From: Microtetraspora fusca
GTDB lineage: Bacteria; Actinomycetota; Actinomycetes; Streptosporangiales; Streptosporangiaceae
Assembly (NCBI RefSeq): GCF_001570365.1
Contig: NZ_BBYK01000063.1
Span: forward strand, 62,001-126,000
Direction: 5' to 3'
Length of the DNA: 64,000 nt
This document shows, in pieces, positions 54,656 to 63,012 of the stretch. A model generated the notes under the pieces. That model had not been told where the DNA came from. It worked only from the letters and a program-made list of their open reading frames with translations, and made no database searches. How positions within the stretch are numbered: the first letter of the stretch is position 1; each line of letters opens with the position of its first letter. The translations under genes were made by a program, and so were the position numbers.

Positions 54656-55093
54656 CTACCGGCCCTCGCGTCGGCCGCGTTCTAGGCGGGCGGCGCTGAT
54701 GATGAAGTCGGCGACCAGCTGGCGGCCTCCGTCTGACATCTCGACCAGGGCACGCAACGCTTCCCGATTCAGCCCTGACTTGCCGACCAGCGATGACGCC
54801 GCAATCTGGTCGGCGGCCGGGTCAGCCTCGTCGTCGTCACCGAAGTAGCCGATCGGCACGCCGAAGAATGTCGACAGCGCCTTGAGGGTCTTGAGCTGCG
54901 GGTTGTCGGACCGTCCGGTGCGCAGCTTCCAGATCGTGGTCGACGAGAGTTCCTCCCCCGTCGCATCGGAGATCGCCGCAGCCACGTCCACGTTGTTCTT
55001 CGGCGGCCGACTCCCCGCAGGCCAGCGGTTCTGGATCAGCCACTCAATCTTGCTGGCGAGAGACCTGGTCGCACCCACCTGCTCGTCAGCCAT
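54656..55093 (-). CDS. XRE-type repressor-like regulator
   Basis: The protein is 145 aa. Cro/C1-like HTH in residues ~15-80 (DVAAAISDATGEELSSTTIW then KLRTGRSDNPQLKTLKALST FFGVP), followed by a helical tail. ATG 55093 with GAGG six bases upstream is chosen over ATG 55138. Divergent from the plus-strand ICE genes, next to the att-like tRNA piece; probably the maintenance repressor of that element. Confidence 0.8.
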   Translation of the reverse strand: MADEQVGATRSLASKIEWLIQNRWPAGSRPPKNNVDVAAAISDATGEELSSTTIWKLRTGRSDNPQLKTLKALSTFFGVPIGYFGDDDEADPAADQIAASSLVGKSGLNREALRALVEMSDGGRQLVADFIISAARLERGRREGR

Positions 55094-55234
55094 GACTTGC
55101 CTCATCAACTTTAAGCAATATAGCTCGACCCGCATCAATCATTGTTGACAGACGGTGACGCTCCGTGTCTATCCTGCTCGCATCCCATCAACTTCGGTTG
55201 ATGGCTGTCACGCTTCCTTGCTCGAAGGGTACCG

Positions 55235-55510
55235 ATGCCAGCCATGCAGACGCGAGCACCTGACGAGATCAGGGCACGCCACAGCCTTCTCCAGCGCCTG
55301 GGCGACGAGCTCGACCGCAGGCGCTGTACCACCCGGCTTGTCCGCTACCGCGACCACCGTTGGGCGCTCAAGGTCGGCCACGAGACGGTCTTCTGTGCAG
55401 GTGCCGAAGGCATCTACGCCTACGTCACGCGTCAGGGCATCATCCTCTCCCCCGCTGACGACACCGGCATCACGACGGCGGCGGCCCAGCTCAGCGGCCA
55501 AGCGCCATGA
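55235..55510 (+). CDS. Small hypothetical protein of the ICE core (91 aa)
   Basis: ATG 55235 after AAGGG. The translation (LLQRLGDELDRRRCTTRLVR then WALKVGHETVFCAGAEGIYA) looks like a compact alpha/beta fold. Such small proteins commonly precede DUF2637 genes in actinomycete elements. Its stop overlaps the DUF2637 start. Function unknown. Confidence 0.65.
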   Translation: MPAMQTRAPDEIRARHSLLQRLGDELDRRRCTTRLVRYRDHRWALKVGHETVFCAGAEGIYAYVTRQGIILSPADDTGITTAAAQLSGQAP

Positions 55511-56358
55511 CAACGCGCAATCTCACCTTCGCCACTACCGTGGCGAGCTGTGCCGTCGCACCGCTCGTACTGGCACTGGCCATACTCGGGGGGATCGGCT
55601 CCTTCACCACTCTCCGTAATCTCGCAGAGCCCTGGTTCGGCGGCCACGCGTGGATCATCCCCATCGGCATCGACGTCGGCATCCTGGCGCTCCTGGCCTG
55701 GGACCTGCTCATGGAGTTCGCCGATCTCTCCTGGCCCGTCCTCCGCTGGGTGGCCTGGGGCTTCATCGCCGCGACAGTCGTCCTCAACATCGCCGCAGCC
55801 GACGGCGATCTGGTAGCCAGCCTGATGCATGCGGCGATGCCCATCCTCTTCGTCACCGTCGTCGAAGGTGTCCGCCACCTCATCCGCCGCTGGATCGGCC
55901 TTACCTCGGACACTCGCCGCGAACGCGTGCCCGTCTCCCGGTGGCTGCTGTCCCCGGTGTCGAGCTGCGTGATGTGGCGGCGCATGGTGCTGTGGAACAT
56001 CGTCAGCTATCCGCGCAGCCTCCAGCTCGAATACGCCCACCTCCAAGCGGTCTCCGCCCTCCAGAACATGTACGGCCGCTGGCTGTGGCGTTGGAAGGCC
56101 CCGCTGTCCGAGCGCATCGCCATTCGACTCCAGCTCGCGGGCGCGGCGATGCCAGGAGCCGTGCCGCTCCCCCAGCAGGACGCGGACGACCAGCTCATCC
56201 AGGCCGCGCAGGCCATCGTCGGTGAGGCCGAGCAGCGCGGCGTACGGCTCAGCCAGATGGACCTGGCCGCCCAGCTCCGCGCCCAGGGCCACCGGATCGC
56301 CAACGAACGGCTCCGCTGGCTCGCCACCACGATCGGCCTCCGCCGCGATCCCGCGTGA
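55507..56358 (+). CDS. DUF2637 membrane protein
   Basis: The protein is 283 aa with four transmembrane helices in residues ~8-125 (ASCAVAPLVLALAILGGIGS; AWIIPIGIDVGILALLAWDL; WVAWGFIAATVVLNI; LMHAAMPILFVTVVEGV). A basic cytoplasmic domain ends in a helix-turn-helix-like segment (VRLSQMDLAAQLRAQGHRIA then NERLRWLATTIGL). This is the standard DUF2637 layout in Streptomyces plasmids and ICEs, where it is associated with transfer or intramycelial spread. ATGA overlap with the preceding gene. Confidence 0.85.
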   Translation: MTTRNLTFATTVASCAVAPLVLALAILGGIGSFTTLRNLAEPWFGGHAWIIPIGIDVGILALLAWDLLMEFADLSWPVLRWVAWGFIAATVVLNIAAADGDLVASLMHAAMPILFVTVVEGVRHLIRRWIGLTSDTRRERVPVSRWLLSPVSSCVMWRRMVLWNIVSYPRSLQLEYAHLQAVSALQNMYGRWLWRWKAPLSERIAIRLQLAGAAMPGAVPLPQQDADDQLIQAAQAIVGEAEQRGVRLSQMDLAAQLRAQGHRIANERLRWLATTIGLRRDPA

Positions 56359-56393
56359 ACCGCCGGCAGCACACGCAGAGAAGGGAGCCGAGC

Positions 56394-57449
56394 GTGCTCA
56401 TCCCGATCCACCAGCAGGCTGAGCGCTTCTTCCTCTCGCGCCACGGCTCCAGCTGGGTCCCCGGCTATCTGGCGGAACGCGGCTTCGACAGGTCAACCCA
56501 GAGCAGGTGGCATATCGGCTACGCACCCGCTGATTGGCGAGCCCTCACCAATCACCTTCGCCGCCTCGGCTTCAGTGACACCGCGATCGAAAGCTCAGGT
56601 CTGGCCCGCAGGACCAGCCGCGGAACGCTCATCGACTTCTTCCGCGACCGGGCCATGTTCCCTATCAAGGACCACGACGGCACCACGATCGCCTTCATCG
56701 GACGCAGCCTCGACGCCGAACCGCGCTACCTAAACAGCCCGCAGACGCCGATCTACCGCAAGCGACAGACCCTCTTCGGCCTGCACGCGCTGACCCCCAG
56801 CAGACCCCTCGTCATCACTGAGGGCCCCCTCGACGCGATCGCGGTCACCTTGGCCGGCAGGGAACCTCTGAACGGCCTCGCCCTCTGCGGCACCGCTCTC
56901 ACCGCCGACCACGTCCCCGTGCTTACCCGATCGCACGATCTCAGCCACATCGTCCTCGCCTTCGACGGCGACCGGGCGGGCCGAGCAGCCGCCACCCGCT
57001 CCTATCCCCTGTTCAAAGGCATCTGTACGGCTGAGGCCGTCACGCTTCCGACCGGTCGCGACCCGGCAGGCATCCTGGGCGAAGATGGGGCGGAAGCCCT
57101 GGCGGCGATCCTCACCGAACGAGCGGTTCCCCTCGCGGACCTCGTCGTCGATGCCGCGATCCACCCGTGGCAACGCTCCCTTGACTACGCCGAAGGTCGC
57201 ATCGGCGCCCTCCGCTCGGCCGGCGCGGCAATCGCCGCGATGGCGCCCCATGACGTCGCCCGGCAGATAGCTCGGGTGGCGCAGCGGCTCGGGTTCGACC
57301 ACCCGATCGTCACCGAAGCCGTCACAGAATGCCTGGCCTCGCACCTGGCCGACGCCGACTTCCCGGCACCACTCACCTTCGGCGGCCCCGCCACACGTCT
57401 CAAAGGAAGGAATCCCAATGAACGATCACCACGCGGACCCACTCCGTGA
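56394..57449 (+). CDS. Toprim-domain primase-like protein
   Basis: The protein is 351 aa. Residues ~1-115 resemble the DnaG catalytic N-terminal domain (YLAERGFDRSTQSRWHIGYA; LIDFFRDRAMFPIKDHDGTT; IAFIGRSLDAEPRYLNSPQT). The Toprim core follows: catalytic Glu in VITEGPLDAIAV and D-x-D-like IVLAFDGDRAGRAAATRSY. No zinc-binding CHC2 domain precedes it, which is usual for plasmid-borne versions. It probably primes replication of the transferred strand. GTG 56394 with AAGGGAG is preferred over GTG 56355, which overlaps the DUF2637 stop. Confidence 0.82.
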   Translation: MLIPIHQQAERFFLSRHGSSWVPGYLAERGFDRSTQSRWHIGYAPADWRALTNHLRRLGFSDTAIESSGLARRTSRGTLIDFFRDRAMFPIKDHDGTTIAFIGRSLDAEPRYLNSPQTPIYRKRQTLFGLHALTPSRPLVITEGPLDAIAVTLAGREPLNGLALCGTALTADHVPVLTRSHDLSHIVLAFDGDRAGRAAATRSYPLFKGICTAEAVTLPTGRDPAGILGEDGAEALAAILTERAVPLADLVVDAAIHPWQRSLDYAEGRIGALRSAGAAIAAMAPHDVARQIARVAQRLGFDHPIVTEAVTECLASHLADADFPAPLTFGGPATRLKGRNPNERSPRGPTP

Positions 57450-58047
57450 AGCCGCCGCGCAGGGTGTCGAGCGGACGGTGCAGCTGACCTCGGTGGCAGC
57501 GGCCGCCGGCCAGGTGCTCACGCAGATCAAAGCCCAGCGTCTCCGCGAGCAGTCGGAGCATGACCACCAGGCCACGGCCGCGCTTCGCGCCCGGCAGCAG
57601 GTCACCTATCAAGCGGCCCGCCTTCAATGGGCGCCCGCCAGCGATCCCCGATGGCTGCGGACCGCTGACTTCGCGGGTACGGCTCGGGCCTGGGGAGCGG
57701 CGGTACCGTACGCGCGGGACGATCCGGCCGCCGAGCGGGCACGGCTGAGGTGTGAGCAGCGGATGCGCGAACTTCACCCCTACGGGATGAACCGATATGA
57801 CCGGCTACGCGCCGAAGGCCTTGGGCCGGCGGAGGCGATGCGGAAGGCCGCGCCGTTCTTCGCCCGCGTGCCGAATCCCAGGACCGGCCACGCCGCGCCC
57901 GTACGCAAGGGACTGTCCGCCGCCGTCACGCTCGGCACGCAAGACTTCCCGGTTTCGATCACAGACGTGGTCCGCACGACGGATGCCATCCAGGCCGCAC
58001 AGACGACCAAGTCGACGCAGCGACCTGCACGGAACATCAGACCGTAA
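57418..58047 (+). CDS. Conserved ICE-associated hypothetical protein (209 aa)
   Basis: ATG 57418 after GGAAGGAATCCC, overlapping the primase gene by 32 bases in another frame. The N-terminal 70 residues form an amphipathic Ala/Gln-rich helix (RTVQLTSVAAAAGQVLTQIK AQRLREQ). The middle has conserved-looking WLRTADFAGTARAWGAAVPY and HPYGMNRYDRLRAEGLGP. Proteins like this sit next to primase and DUF2637 genes in actinomycete elements; function unknown. Confidence 0.7.
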   Translation: MNDHHADPLREAAAQGVERTVQLTSVAAAAGQVLTQIKAQRLREQSEHDHQATAALRARQQVTYQAARLQWAPASDPRWLRTADFAGTARAWGAAVPYARDDPAAERARLRCEQRMRELHPYGMNRYDRLRAEGLGPAEAMRKAAPFFARVPNPRTGHAAPVRKGLSAAVTLGTQDFPVSITDVVRTTDAIQAAQTTKSTQRPARNIRP

Positions 58048-58073
58048 TCGAGCGACTACGACAGCATGTTGTC

Positions 58074-58280
58074 GTGGTGGAAAGCTACGCCTTCTGGATC
58101 CTGTTGATCCTCGTTCTCGTGGCGGTGTACATCATGCCGAGCGTGATCGGCGTTCTTCGCGGGGTCGACTCCCTCGGACTGTTGATCGCGCTCAACCTCC
58201 TCGGCGGGCTGACCTGTATCGGTTGGCCTGCCGCTCTCATAGCCGCGTTCATGCTGCCCAAGCGGGTGCGGCGATGGTGA
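58074..58280 (+). CDS. Superinfection-immunity-like small membrane protein
   Basis: The protein is 68 aa with two transmembrane helices: FWILLILVLVAVYIMPSVIG and LNLLGGLTCIGWPAALIAAF. The Y-x-x-P-x-x-I-x-x-x-R-G … N-L-x-x-G-x-T-x-I-G-W pattern matches the T4 Imm-like superinfection immunity family, whose founder blocks entry of phage DNA. Here it could exclude a second copy of the element or a phage. GTG 58074 is the likely start, without a strong ribosome-binding site. Confidence 0.65.
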   Translation: MVESYAFWILLILVLVAVYIMPSVIGVLRGVDSLGLLIALNLLGGLTCIGWPAALIAAFMLPKRVRRW

Positions 58281-58562
58281 TCAGCGTGCCTCGCCCAGCA
58301 AGATCCGCTGCCAGAGCCGTTCCATCAGGGCGGCCCGCAACCATTCGGTCTCCCGCACGACGGGGCCGTCGGCACGGCGCACGGTCCAGCGCACGAACAT
58401 CAGGCCACCGCCCTGGCAGAGCTCGTACAGCGTCGCCTTGCACTCGCAGGTGTGGAGCCGTACCCGAACACGGGTGGCTCGGGCGGTGGGCGCACGCCAG
58501 GCGAGTTTCTCATGCGTGGCCTGCAGTGGAGCCACGTGGATGCCGTGATAGTCGCTCAGCAC
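58281..58562 (-). CDS. Hypothetical protein (93 aa)
   Basis: The frame reads VRVRLHTCECKATLYELCQG and GGLMFVRWTVRRADGPVVRE, a possible small beta-rich fold with three cysteines. It abuts the preceding minus-strand gene and the plus-strand membrane gene tail to tail. Not recognised. Confidence 0.55.
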   Translation of the reverse strand: MLSDYHGIHVAPLQATHEKLAWRAPTARATRVRVRLHTCECKATLYELCQGGGLMFVRWTVRRADGPVVRETEWLRAALMERLWQRILLGEAR

Positions 58563-59056
58563 TACTGCCTCGCCTCGATCGCGCGGAGCCGTACGGCCAG
58601 GTCATCGACGGAGTACGTCTCGACAACAGGGAGGGCGGTAGCCCCCACGGGCACCGCACAGATCTGTGCCTCCGATATCCGGAGGATCGACCATGTGGGG
58701 AACTCCACGCGCAGCCGCAGAAACGGGTCATCGGCAAGGTGAACGGCGAGCAGCCGGGCCGCCCCGCGAGGATGTCGCGCCGGGTGGACCTGCCACCGCC
58801 ATGCCCCCTTCATCCACCGGATCCATTGATCGCCAACCTCGACGAGCACGCCCTGAGCAATGCTGAGGACGGCCTTGCCCGAAGCGGTGGTCGTCACGTC
58901 GGCGTCGTACGTCACGACGCCAAGTTCTGTCAGGGCGTCACGGAACAGCCCCATCGTTTCCGGGATCACGCGCACAGCGTCGAGCAGTCTGCTGCGCCGT
59001 CGAAACGCCGATATGTCATCGACAGCCAATGCCACATCGGCATAGCGCGCAGGCAC
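58562..59056 (-). CDS. Hypothetical protein (164 aa)
   Basis: An alpha/beta-looking protein (VVTYDADVTTTASGKAVLSI; DQWIRWMKGAWRWQVHPARH; TWSILRISEAQICAVPVG). GTG start at 59056, adjoining the 93-aa gene, and divergent from the zinc-ribbon regulator 50 bases away. No family recognised. Confidence 0.6.
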   Translation of the reverse strand: MPARYADVALAVDDISAFRRRSRLLDAVRVIPETMGLFRDALTELGVVTYDADVTTTASGKAVLSIAQGVLVEVGDQWIRWMKGAWRWQVHPARHPRGAARLLAVHLADDPFLRLRVEFPTWSILRISEAQICAVPVGATALPVVETYSVDDLAVRLRAIEARQ

Positions 59057-59106
59057 CGCCGAACTTACGGTGAGTAACCCGGCCTGTGGGAAGGAACGCG
59101 AGGCGA

Positions 59107-60450
59107 ATGAGCCAGAGCCGGTTGTGCCCGGTCTGTCGGAAGACGTTGCTCAGCCAGTACAGCCAGGAGGCGGTGTGCAGCGCTTGCCTGCGCAGCTCCG
59201 CAACTCTGGCCTGGGACTTCGACGCCCTCACTCGGGCGCTGGCCGCTCACGACCTCGCGGCCTTCGCGACCCTGGTCCGCAAGTCGACGAAGCTGAGCCA
59301 GCTGGAGTTCGCCAACCTGGTCGGCTGGGCTCAAAGCACCGTGGCCCGCGTCGAGCGAGGCGAGCGCGACACGCTCTACGACGTGCGTGAGCTGGTGCGC
59401 TTCGCGGACGCCGTCGGCCTGCCACGAACGGCTCTGCTGCCCCTGTTCACTGAGGAGACGGACAACATGGATCTGACCAGGCGCGAGCTCGCCGGGCTCG
59501 TCGCCAGCGGAGTGCTGGCCGGCCTGTTGTGGAACGTCCCGGCTCGCGTCGACGCCGAGCAGATCAGCCTGCTACGCGAGTCGATCGACCGGCTCTATCG
59601 CCAGGACCAGCGGGTCGGCGGATCGGTCCTCATCAGAACAGCCCTCCTCCAGATCTCGCGCGTCCGCGCGTTGCTCGACAACGCCGAGTTCTCCGAGCCG
59701 ATCGGCCGCCAGCTGCTGTCCGTGGCGGGCGAGCTGTGCGTGTGCGCTGGTTGGCTGGCCTACGACTCCGACGATCAGCAGCTCGCCCGCCAGCTGTACG
59801 GCGAGGCCCATCTCTACGCCACCCATGCCGACGATCCCGTCCTCATGGTCCATGTGGCGTCGAACTCTGCGCTGCAAGCCGTACGGATCGCTCGTGAGGA
59901 ACCCGGCCGAGCCCGAGAGGCGCTTCGGTTCGTCGCCGCGGCCGAGGGCGCCGCCCGGCGGTGGGCGACTCCACGCGTACACGCCCTGCTCGCGCTCCGG
60001 GAGGCGTACGCGCAATCCATGCTCAAGGACGAGCTCGCCTACCGCTCGGCGATCACCAGGGCGTGGCGCGAGCTGGAGCATGGCCCGCACGCGGACGACC
60101 CTCCGTGGGTGCGGTTCGTCGACGCTGCCGAACTCACCGGCCACGAGGGGATGGCCGCCGTCCACCTCGGCCAGGCAGGACGGGCCGTCCAGCGCTTCGC
60201 CGATGTGGTCGCCGAACCACGGCTCGGCCAGCGCAACCGCACCTACTATCGGGCTCGGCTGGCCGTGGCGCATCTATCTGGCGGCGACAAGACGGAGGCG
60301 TTCGCACAAGGGACGGAGGCGCTGTCCACGGGGGTCCGCTCGCATCGCATTCTTCGTGAACTGACACCGCTGCGCCAGCTGGCGGAGCGGTCACGCGATC
60401 AGCAGGCCGAGCAGTTCCGGATCTCGTACGACACGGTGGGTGCGGCGTAG
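59107..60450 (+). CDS. Zinc-ribbon + XRE HTH + helical-repeat regulator
   Basis: The protein is 447 aa. Residues 5-28 carry two Cys pairs (RLCPVCRK … AVCSACLRSS), a likely zinc ribbon. A Cro/C1 HTH spans about 45-110 (STKLSQLEFANLVGWAQSTV then ARVERGERDTL). The remaining ~300 residues are TPR-like helical hairpins (RQLLSVAGELCVCAGWLAYD SDDQQLARQLYGEA is the standard Streptomyces segment). This architecture is common in streptomycete regulators. ATG 59107 is preferred over GTG 59086. Confidence 0.82.
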   Translation: MSQSRLCPVCRKTLLSQYSQEAVCSACLRSSATLAWDFDALTRALAAHDLAAFATLVRKSTKLSQLEFANLVGWAQSTVARVERGERDTLYDVRELVRFADAVGLPRTALLPLFTEETDNMDLTRRELAGLVASGVLAGLLWNVPARVDAEQISLLRESIDRLYRQDQRVGGSVLIRTALLQISRVRALLDNAEFSEPIGRQLLSVAGELCVCAGWLAYDSDDQQLARQLYGEAHLYATHADDPVLMVHVASNSALQAVRIAREEPGRAREALRFVAAAEGAARRWATPRVHALLALREAYAQSMLKDELAYRSAITRAWRELEHGPHADDPPWVRFVDAAELTGHEGMAAVHLGQAGRAVQRFADVVAEPRLGQRNRTYYRARLAVAHLSGGDKTEAFAQGTEALSTGVRSHRILRELTPLRQLAERSRDQQAEQFRISYDTVGAA

Positions 60451-60459
60451 CTTCGTCTC

Positions 60460-61005
60460 ATGCCGCTCACCTTCACGCATCTGAACCGAGACGCCGCACG
60501 CGAGGCGGTCGAGACCGTTGCCGACATCTATCAGCGGTCCTACGTCGAGCGGATCGCCGCAGGCGCCCCCTTCTACACCGTCGAACGGTTCATGCACCGC
60601 TTCGACCTCTACACAAAGAGAGACGGCTTCGAGCTGGTCATCGCTGAAGCCGACGGCGCTCCCATCGGTCAATCCTTCGGCTGGCCCCTACCGGCCGACA
60701 CCGCCTGGTGGAAGGGCCTGCGTACTGAAGTGCCGCACGGCTTCACGGACGAGGACGGCCATCGGACGTTCGCGCTGTCCGAGATCATGGTGACCGAGCC
60801 GTACCAAGGCCAGGGAGTCGCGCACGCGCTGCATGACGAACTGCTGAAGGGACGCCCCGAAGAGCGGGCCACCCTGCTGGTACGGCCGGACAACGTCGCG
60901 GCCTATGCCGCGTACCGGCGCTGGGGCTGGCATAAGGCGGCCGAGCTCCGGCCGGCTATGACGGACGCGCCGGTGTACGACGCCCTGATCAAGTCGTTGC
61001 GGTGA
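60460..61005 (+). CDS. GNAT-family N-acetyltransferase
   Basis: The protein is 181 aa. Acetyl-CoA binding region: IMVTEPYQGQGVAHALHDEL (Q-x-x-G-x-A), then VRPDNVAAYAAYRRWGWHKA near the end. It lies nine bases after the regulator, so it is probably co-transcribed. The 3' end overlaps the convergent 635-aa gene by 17 bases. Substrate unknown. Confidence 0.85.
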   Translation: MPLTFTHLNRDAAREAVETVADIYQRSYVERIAAGAPFYTVERFMHRFDLYTKRDGFELVIAEADGAPIGQSFGWPLPADTAWWKGLRTEVPHGFTDEDGHRTFALSEIMVTEPYQGQGVAHALHDELLKGRPEERATLLVRPDNVAAYAAYRRWGWHKAAELRPAMTDAPVYDALIKSLR

Positions 61006-62896
61006 ATCCCGCCAGCCTCCTGACGGCTTCGTCCTTGTCGCAGAGCGCGAGTCGGCGTCCTACCCACGGCGGTGCCGAGCTGCCTTCCAGCTGCGTGAGC
61101 CGGCCGTTCTGGTCGATCGTGCAGGTGACTCCCGACGGCCATGGGTCGAGGAACACGCCGAGGATGAGGTCCTCCATGCCGCCCTCGACGATCCGATGCA
61201 GCCGCTCTCGCGCCGCTCCGACCGAGGCCACGACGAACAGCCACGACAGTCCCTCGGGGACGCCGGAGTCGGTCCGCTGCCCCGACCGCCGGACGATCTC
61301 CACTTCCAGCTCGGTCATCACGTCTTCCGGTGAGTCGAGAACCACCAGGCCGGGGACCTCGACCTCCGCCGCGTACACACCGAACAGCCGGATGGCATCG
61401 TCGCGCGCCATGAGCACACGCGTCGTGAGATCACGTACGGCCAGCAGCTCCAGGACCATCGCACGGCCGACATCATCGGTGCCCGGGCCGGTCAGGCCCA
61501 TGCCATAGAGAGCGGACAGGGCGATCGCGTAGCTGAGGTTCGAGGGCTCCTGGTCCCGATCGACGATATCTTCCTCGGAGGCGCTTCCTTCTCCAGGAAG
61601 GGCGTTCAGCTGGGGCGTTTCCTCATAGTGAGGGGCTTGGTCGTCCTCTTCCACATGCAGGACCTGCTCCGGCTTCGGACGTTCGCTCGACTCCCGGGAT
61701 ACGACGTGCTCTCGCACGGCCTCTTGAACCAGTGTCATCTCGCACTCCTGGCTTCCGCCGAACCCCGGGGCGGGCTGTTCCAGGAGAATCTGGCCGGGAG
61801 TACCACCCTGCCCGGAAGTCGGTTCTGTCGCGGTCTCCGCCCACGGGACGACGCCGTGCTCTTCGGAGCGGACATGCACGGTGATGATGGCCTCGTGGTC
61901 CGCTTCTCCATCGTGAAGAACCGTGCCATCAAAGGAAGCGATTCGCCGCTCGGTTCCAAGTGCCTTTTCATGCTTGGCCTGTCCTCGTTCCCGTACGACC
62001 ACCGACGGCTCGTATGCGGCAGCGCTGAGGCGGATCAGCCGGTCGGCGTCCCGAGTCAGGCGAGTGCGCCGCCACCATTTCGTCGCGTTCCCCGCGAGCT
62101 GCCGTCGTCTGCGATACGTCATGCCGAGGAGGAACAGCGCGACCACGCCCGCGGGAACCGTGAGGGGCAGCATCGACGACGTCTCCTGCTCCCCTGCCTC
62201 AGGCCGTGGCCTCTCTGGTGGTGGCTCCGTGTTCGAGAAGGCACCACGAGAGGGCGGCGTCTGGGCGACGGCAGCCCGCGATTGTGTGACACCGCGCGTC
62301 CTTCCCGTAGGGGCCTTCCGCGCGGGGCTCGCAGTGCGGCGTAGCCGTTCTGACTCATCCGCGACCGGGATCACGGTGAGGTCAGGTGAGGTCACTTCGC
62401 GATCGGGGGCACTCGGCTTCCGCGCACGCCGGGTCTGCCGCTGCTTTGGCGACGGCTTGCTCGCCTCCGTGGGCTTGACCGGCTGCGGCGTGCTCGTTTC
62501 GGCCGGGAGGACCTGGGGTGCGACCGGTTGAGGTGTGACGGTCACGAGAACCGGAGGCGGAGCCACCGTGGGCAGGGCGGGCACCACCTGCTGCTGCGGC
62601 GTGATCACAAGCGGAGCCCGTCCTTTGACGGAGTTCCGCAGCGCCTGGCCGAAGTCAAGCTGCTTGCCCGTCTGCATCCATTTCCGCAGCTCCTGCTGCA
62701 TGTTCGCGCACAACTTCTCGGCATCGATGTACTGCGCCGCCGTCCCTTTCACTTGTGCACATCCGGTGTCGGCGCGTACCGGCAACGTCCCCACACCGAC
62801 GGCGGCCGTGACCGCGAGCACGCCGACCGTCGTCCAGCGGCCTGCCGACGTAGCCAAACAGCGCAGACGGATCGGAAAGAGGACCGTGGCCAGCAC
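60989..62896 (-). CDS. Membrane-anchored plasmid-type protein related to BTAD/LysM regulators (635 aa)
   Basis: The start (GTG 62896) is followed by a transmembrane segment (TTVGVLAVTAAVGVGTLPV). Then come a Pro-rich extracytoplasmic linker (about 85-240), a second transmembrane segment (MLPLTVPAGVVALFLLGMTY, near 240-262) and a cytoplasmic part of ~370 residues. The latter contains SYAIALSALYGMGLTGPGTD, AMVLELLAVRDLTTRVLMAR and LVVLDSPEDVMTELEVEIVR, which resemble the central region of large plasmid-borne LysM/BTAD proteins. The BTAD domain itself is absent. Role unknown; common in actinomycete conjugative elements. Confidence 0.75.
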   Translation of the reverse strand: MLATVLFPIRLRCLATSAGRWTTVGVLAVTAAVGVGTLPVRADTGCAQVKGTAAQYIDAEKLCANMQQELRKWMQTGKQLDFGQALRNSVKGRAPLVITPQQQVVPALPTVAPPPVLVTVTPQPVAPQVLPAETSTPQPVKPTEASKPSPKQRQTRRARKPSAPDREVTSPDLTVIPVADESERLRRTASPARKAPTGRTRGVTQSRAAVAQTPPSRGAFSNTEPPPERPRPEAGEQETSSMLPLTVPAGVVALFLLGMTYRRRRQLAGNATKWWRRTRLTRDADRLIRLSAAAYEPSVVVRERGQAKHEKALGTERRIASFDGTVLHDGEADHEAIITVHVRSEEHGVVPWAETATEPTSGQGGTPGQILLEQPAPGFGGSQECEMTLVQEAVREHVVSRESSERPKPEQVLHVEEDDQAPHYEETPQLNALPGEGSASEEDIVDRDQEPSNLSYAIALSALYGMGLTGPGTDDVGRAMVLELLAVRDLTTRVLMARDDAIRLFGVYAAEVEVPGLVVLDSPEDVMTELEVEIVRRSGQRTDSGVPEGLSWLFVVASVGAARERLHRIVEGGMEDLILGVFLDPWPSGVTCTIDQNGRLTQLEGSSAPPWVGRRLALCDKDEAVRRLAGFTATT

Positions 62897-63012
62897 GACA
62901 GGTCACCCCCAGTTTGATCACCAAGAGAAAGTGATCAACCACATTACGCAACCGACATAGCCGATCCCCATAAGATCGATTGCGAGTCGAGCGGGTAATT
63001 AAGGATCTTCCG

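Noticed and set aside
54570-54670. Complete tRNA gene at the att-like site.
   Set aside because: No matching 5' acceptor strand or D-arm, and only three of five anticodon-stem pairs; only the 3' half is present.
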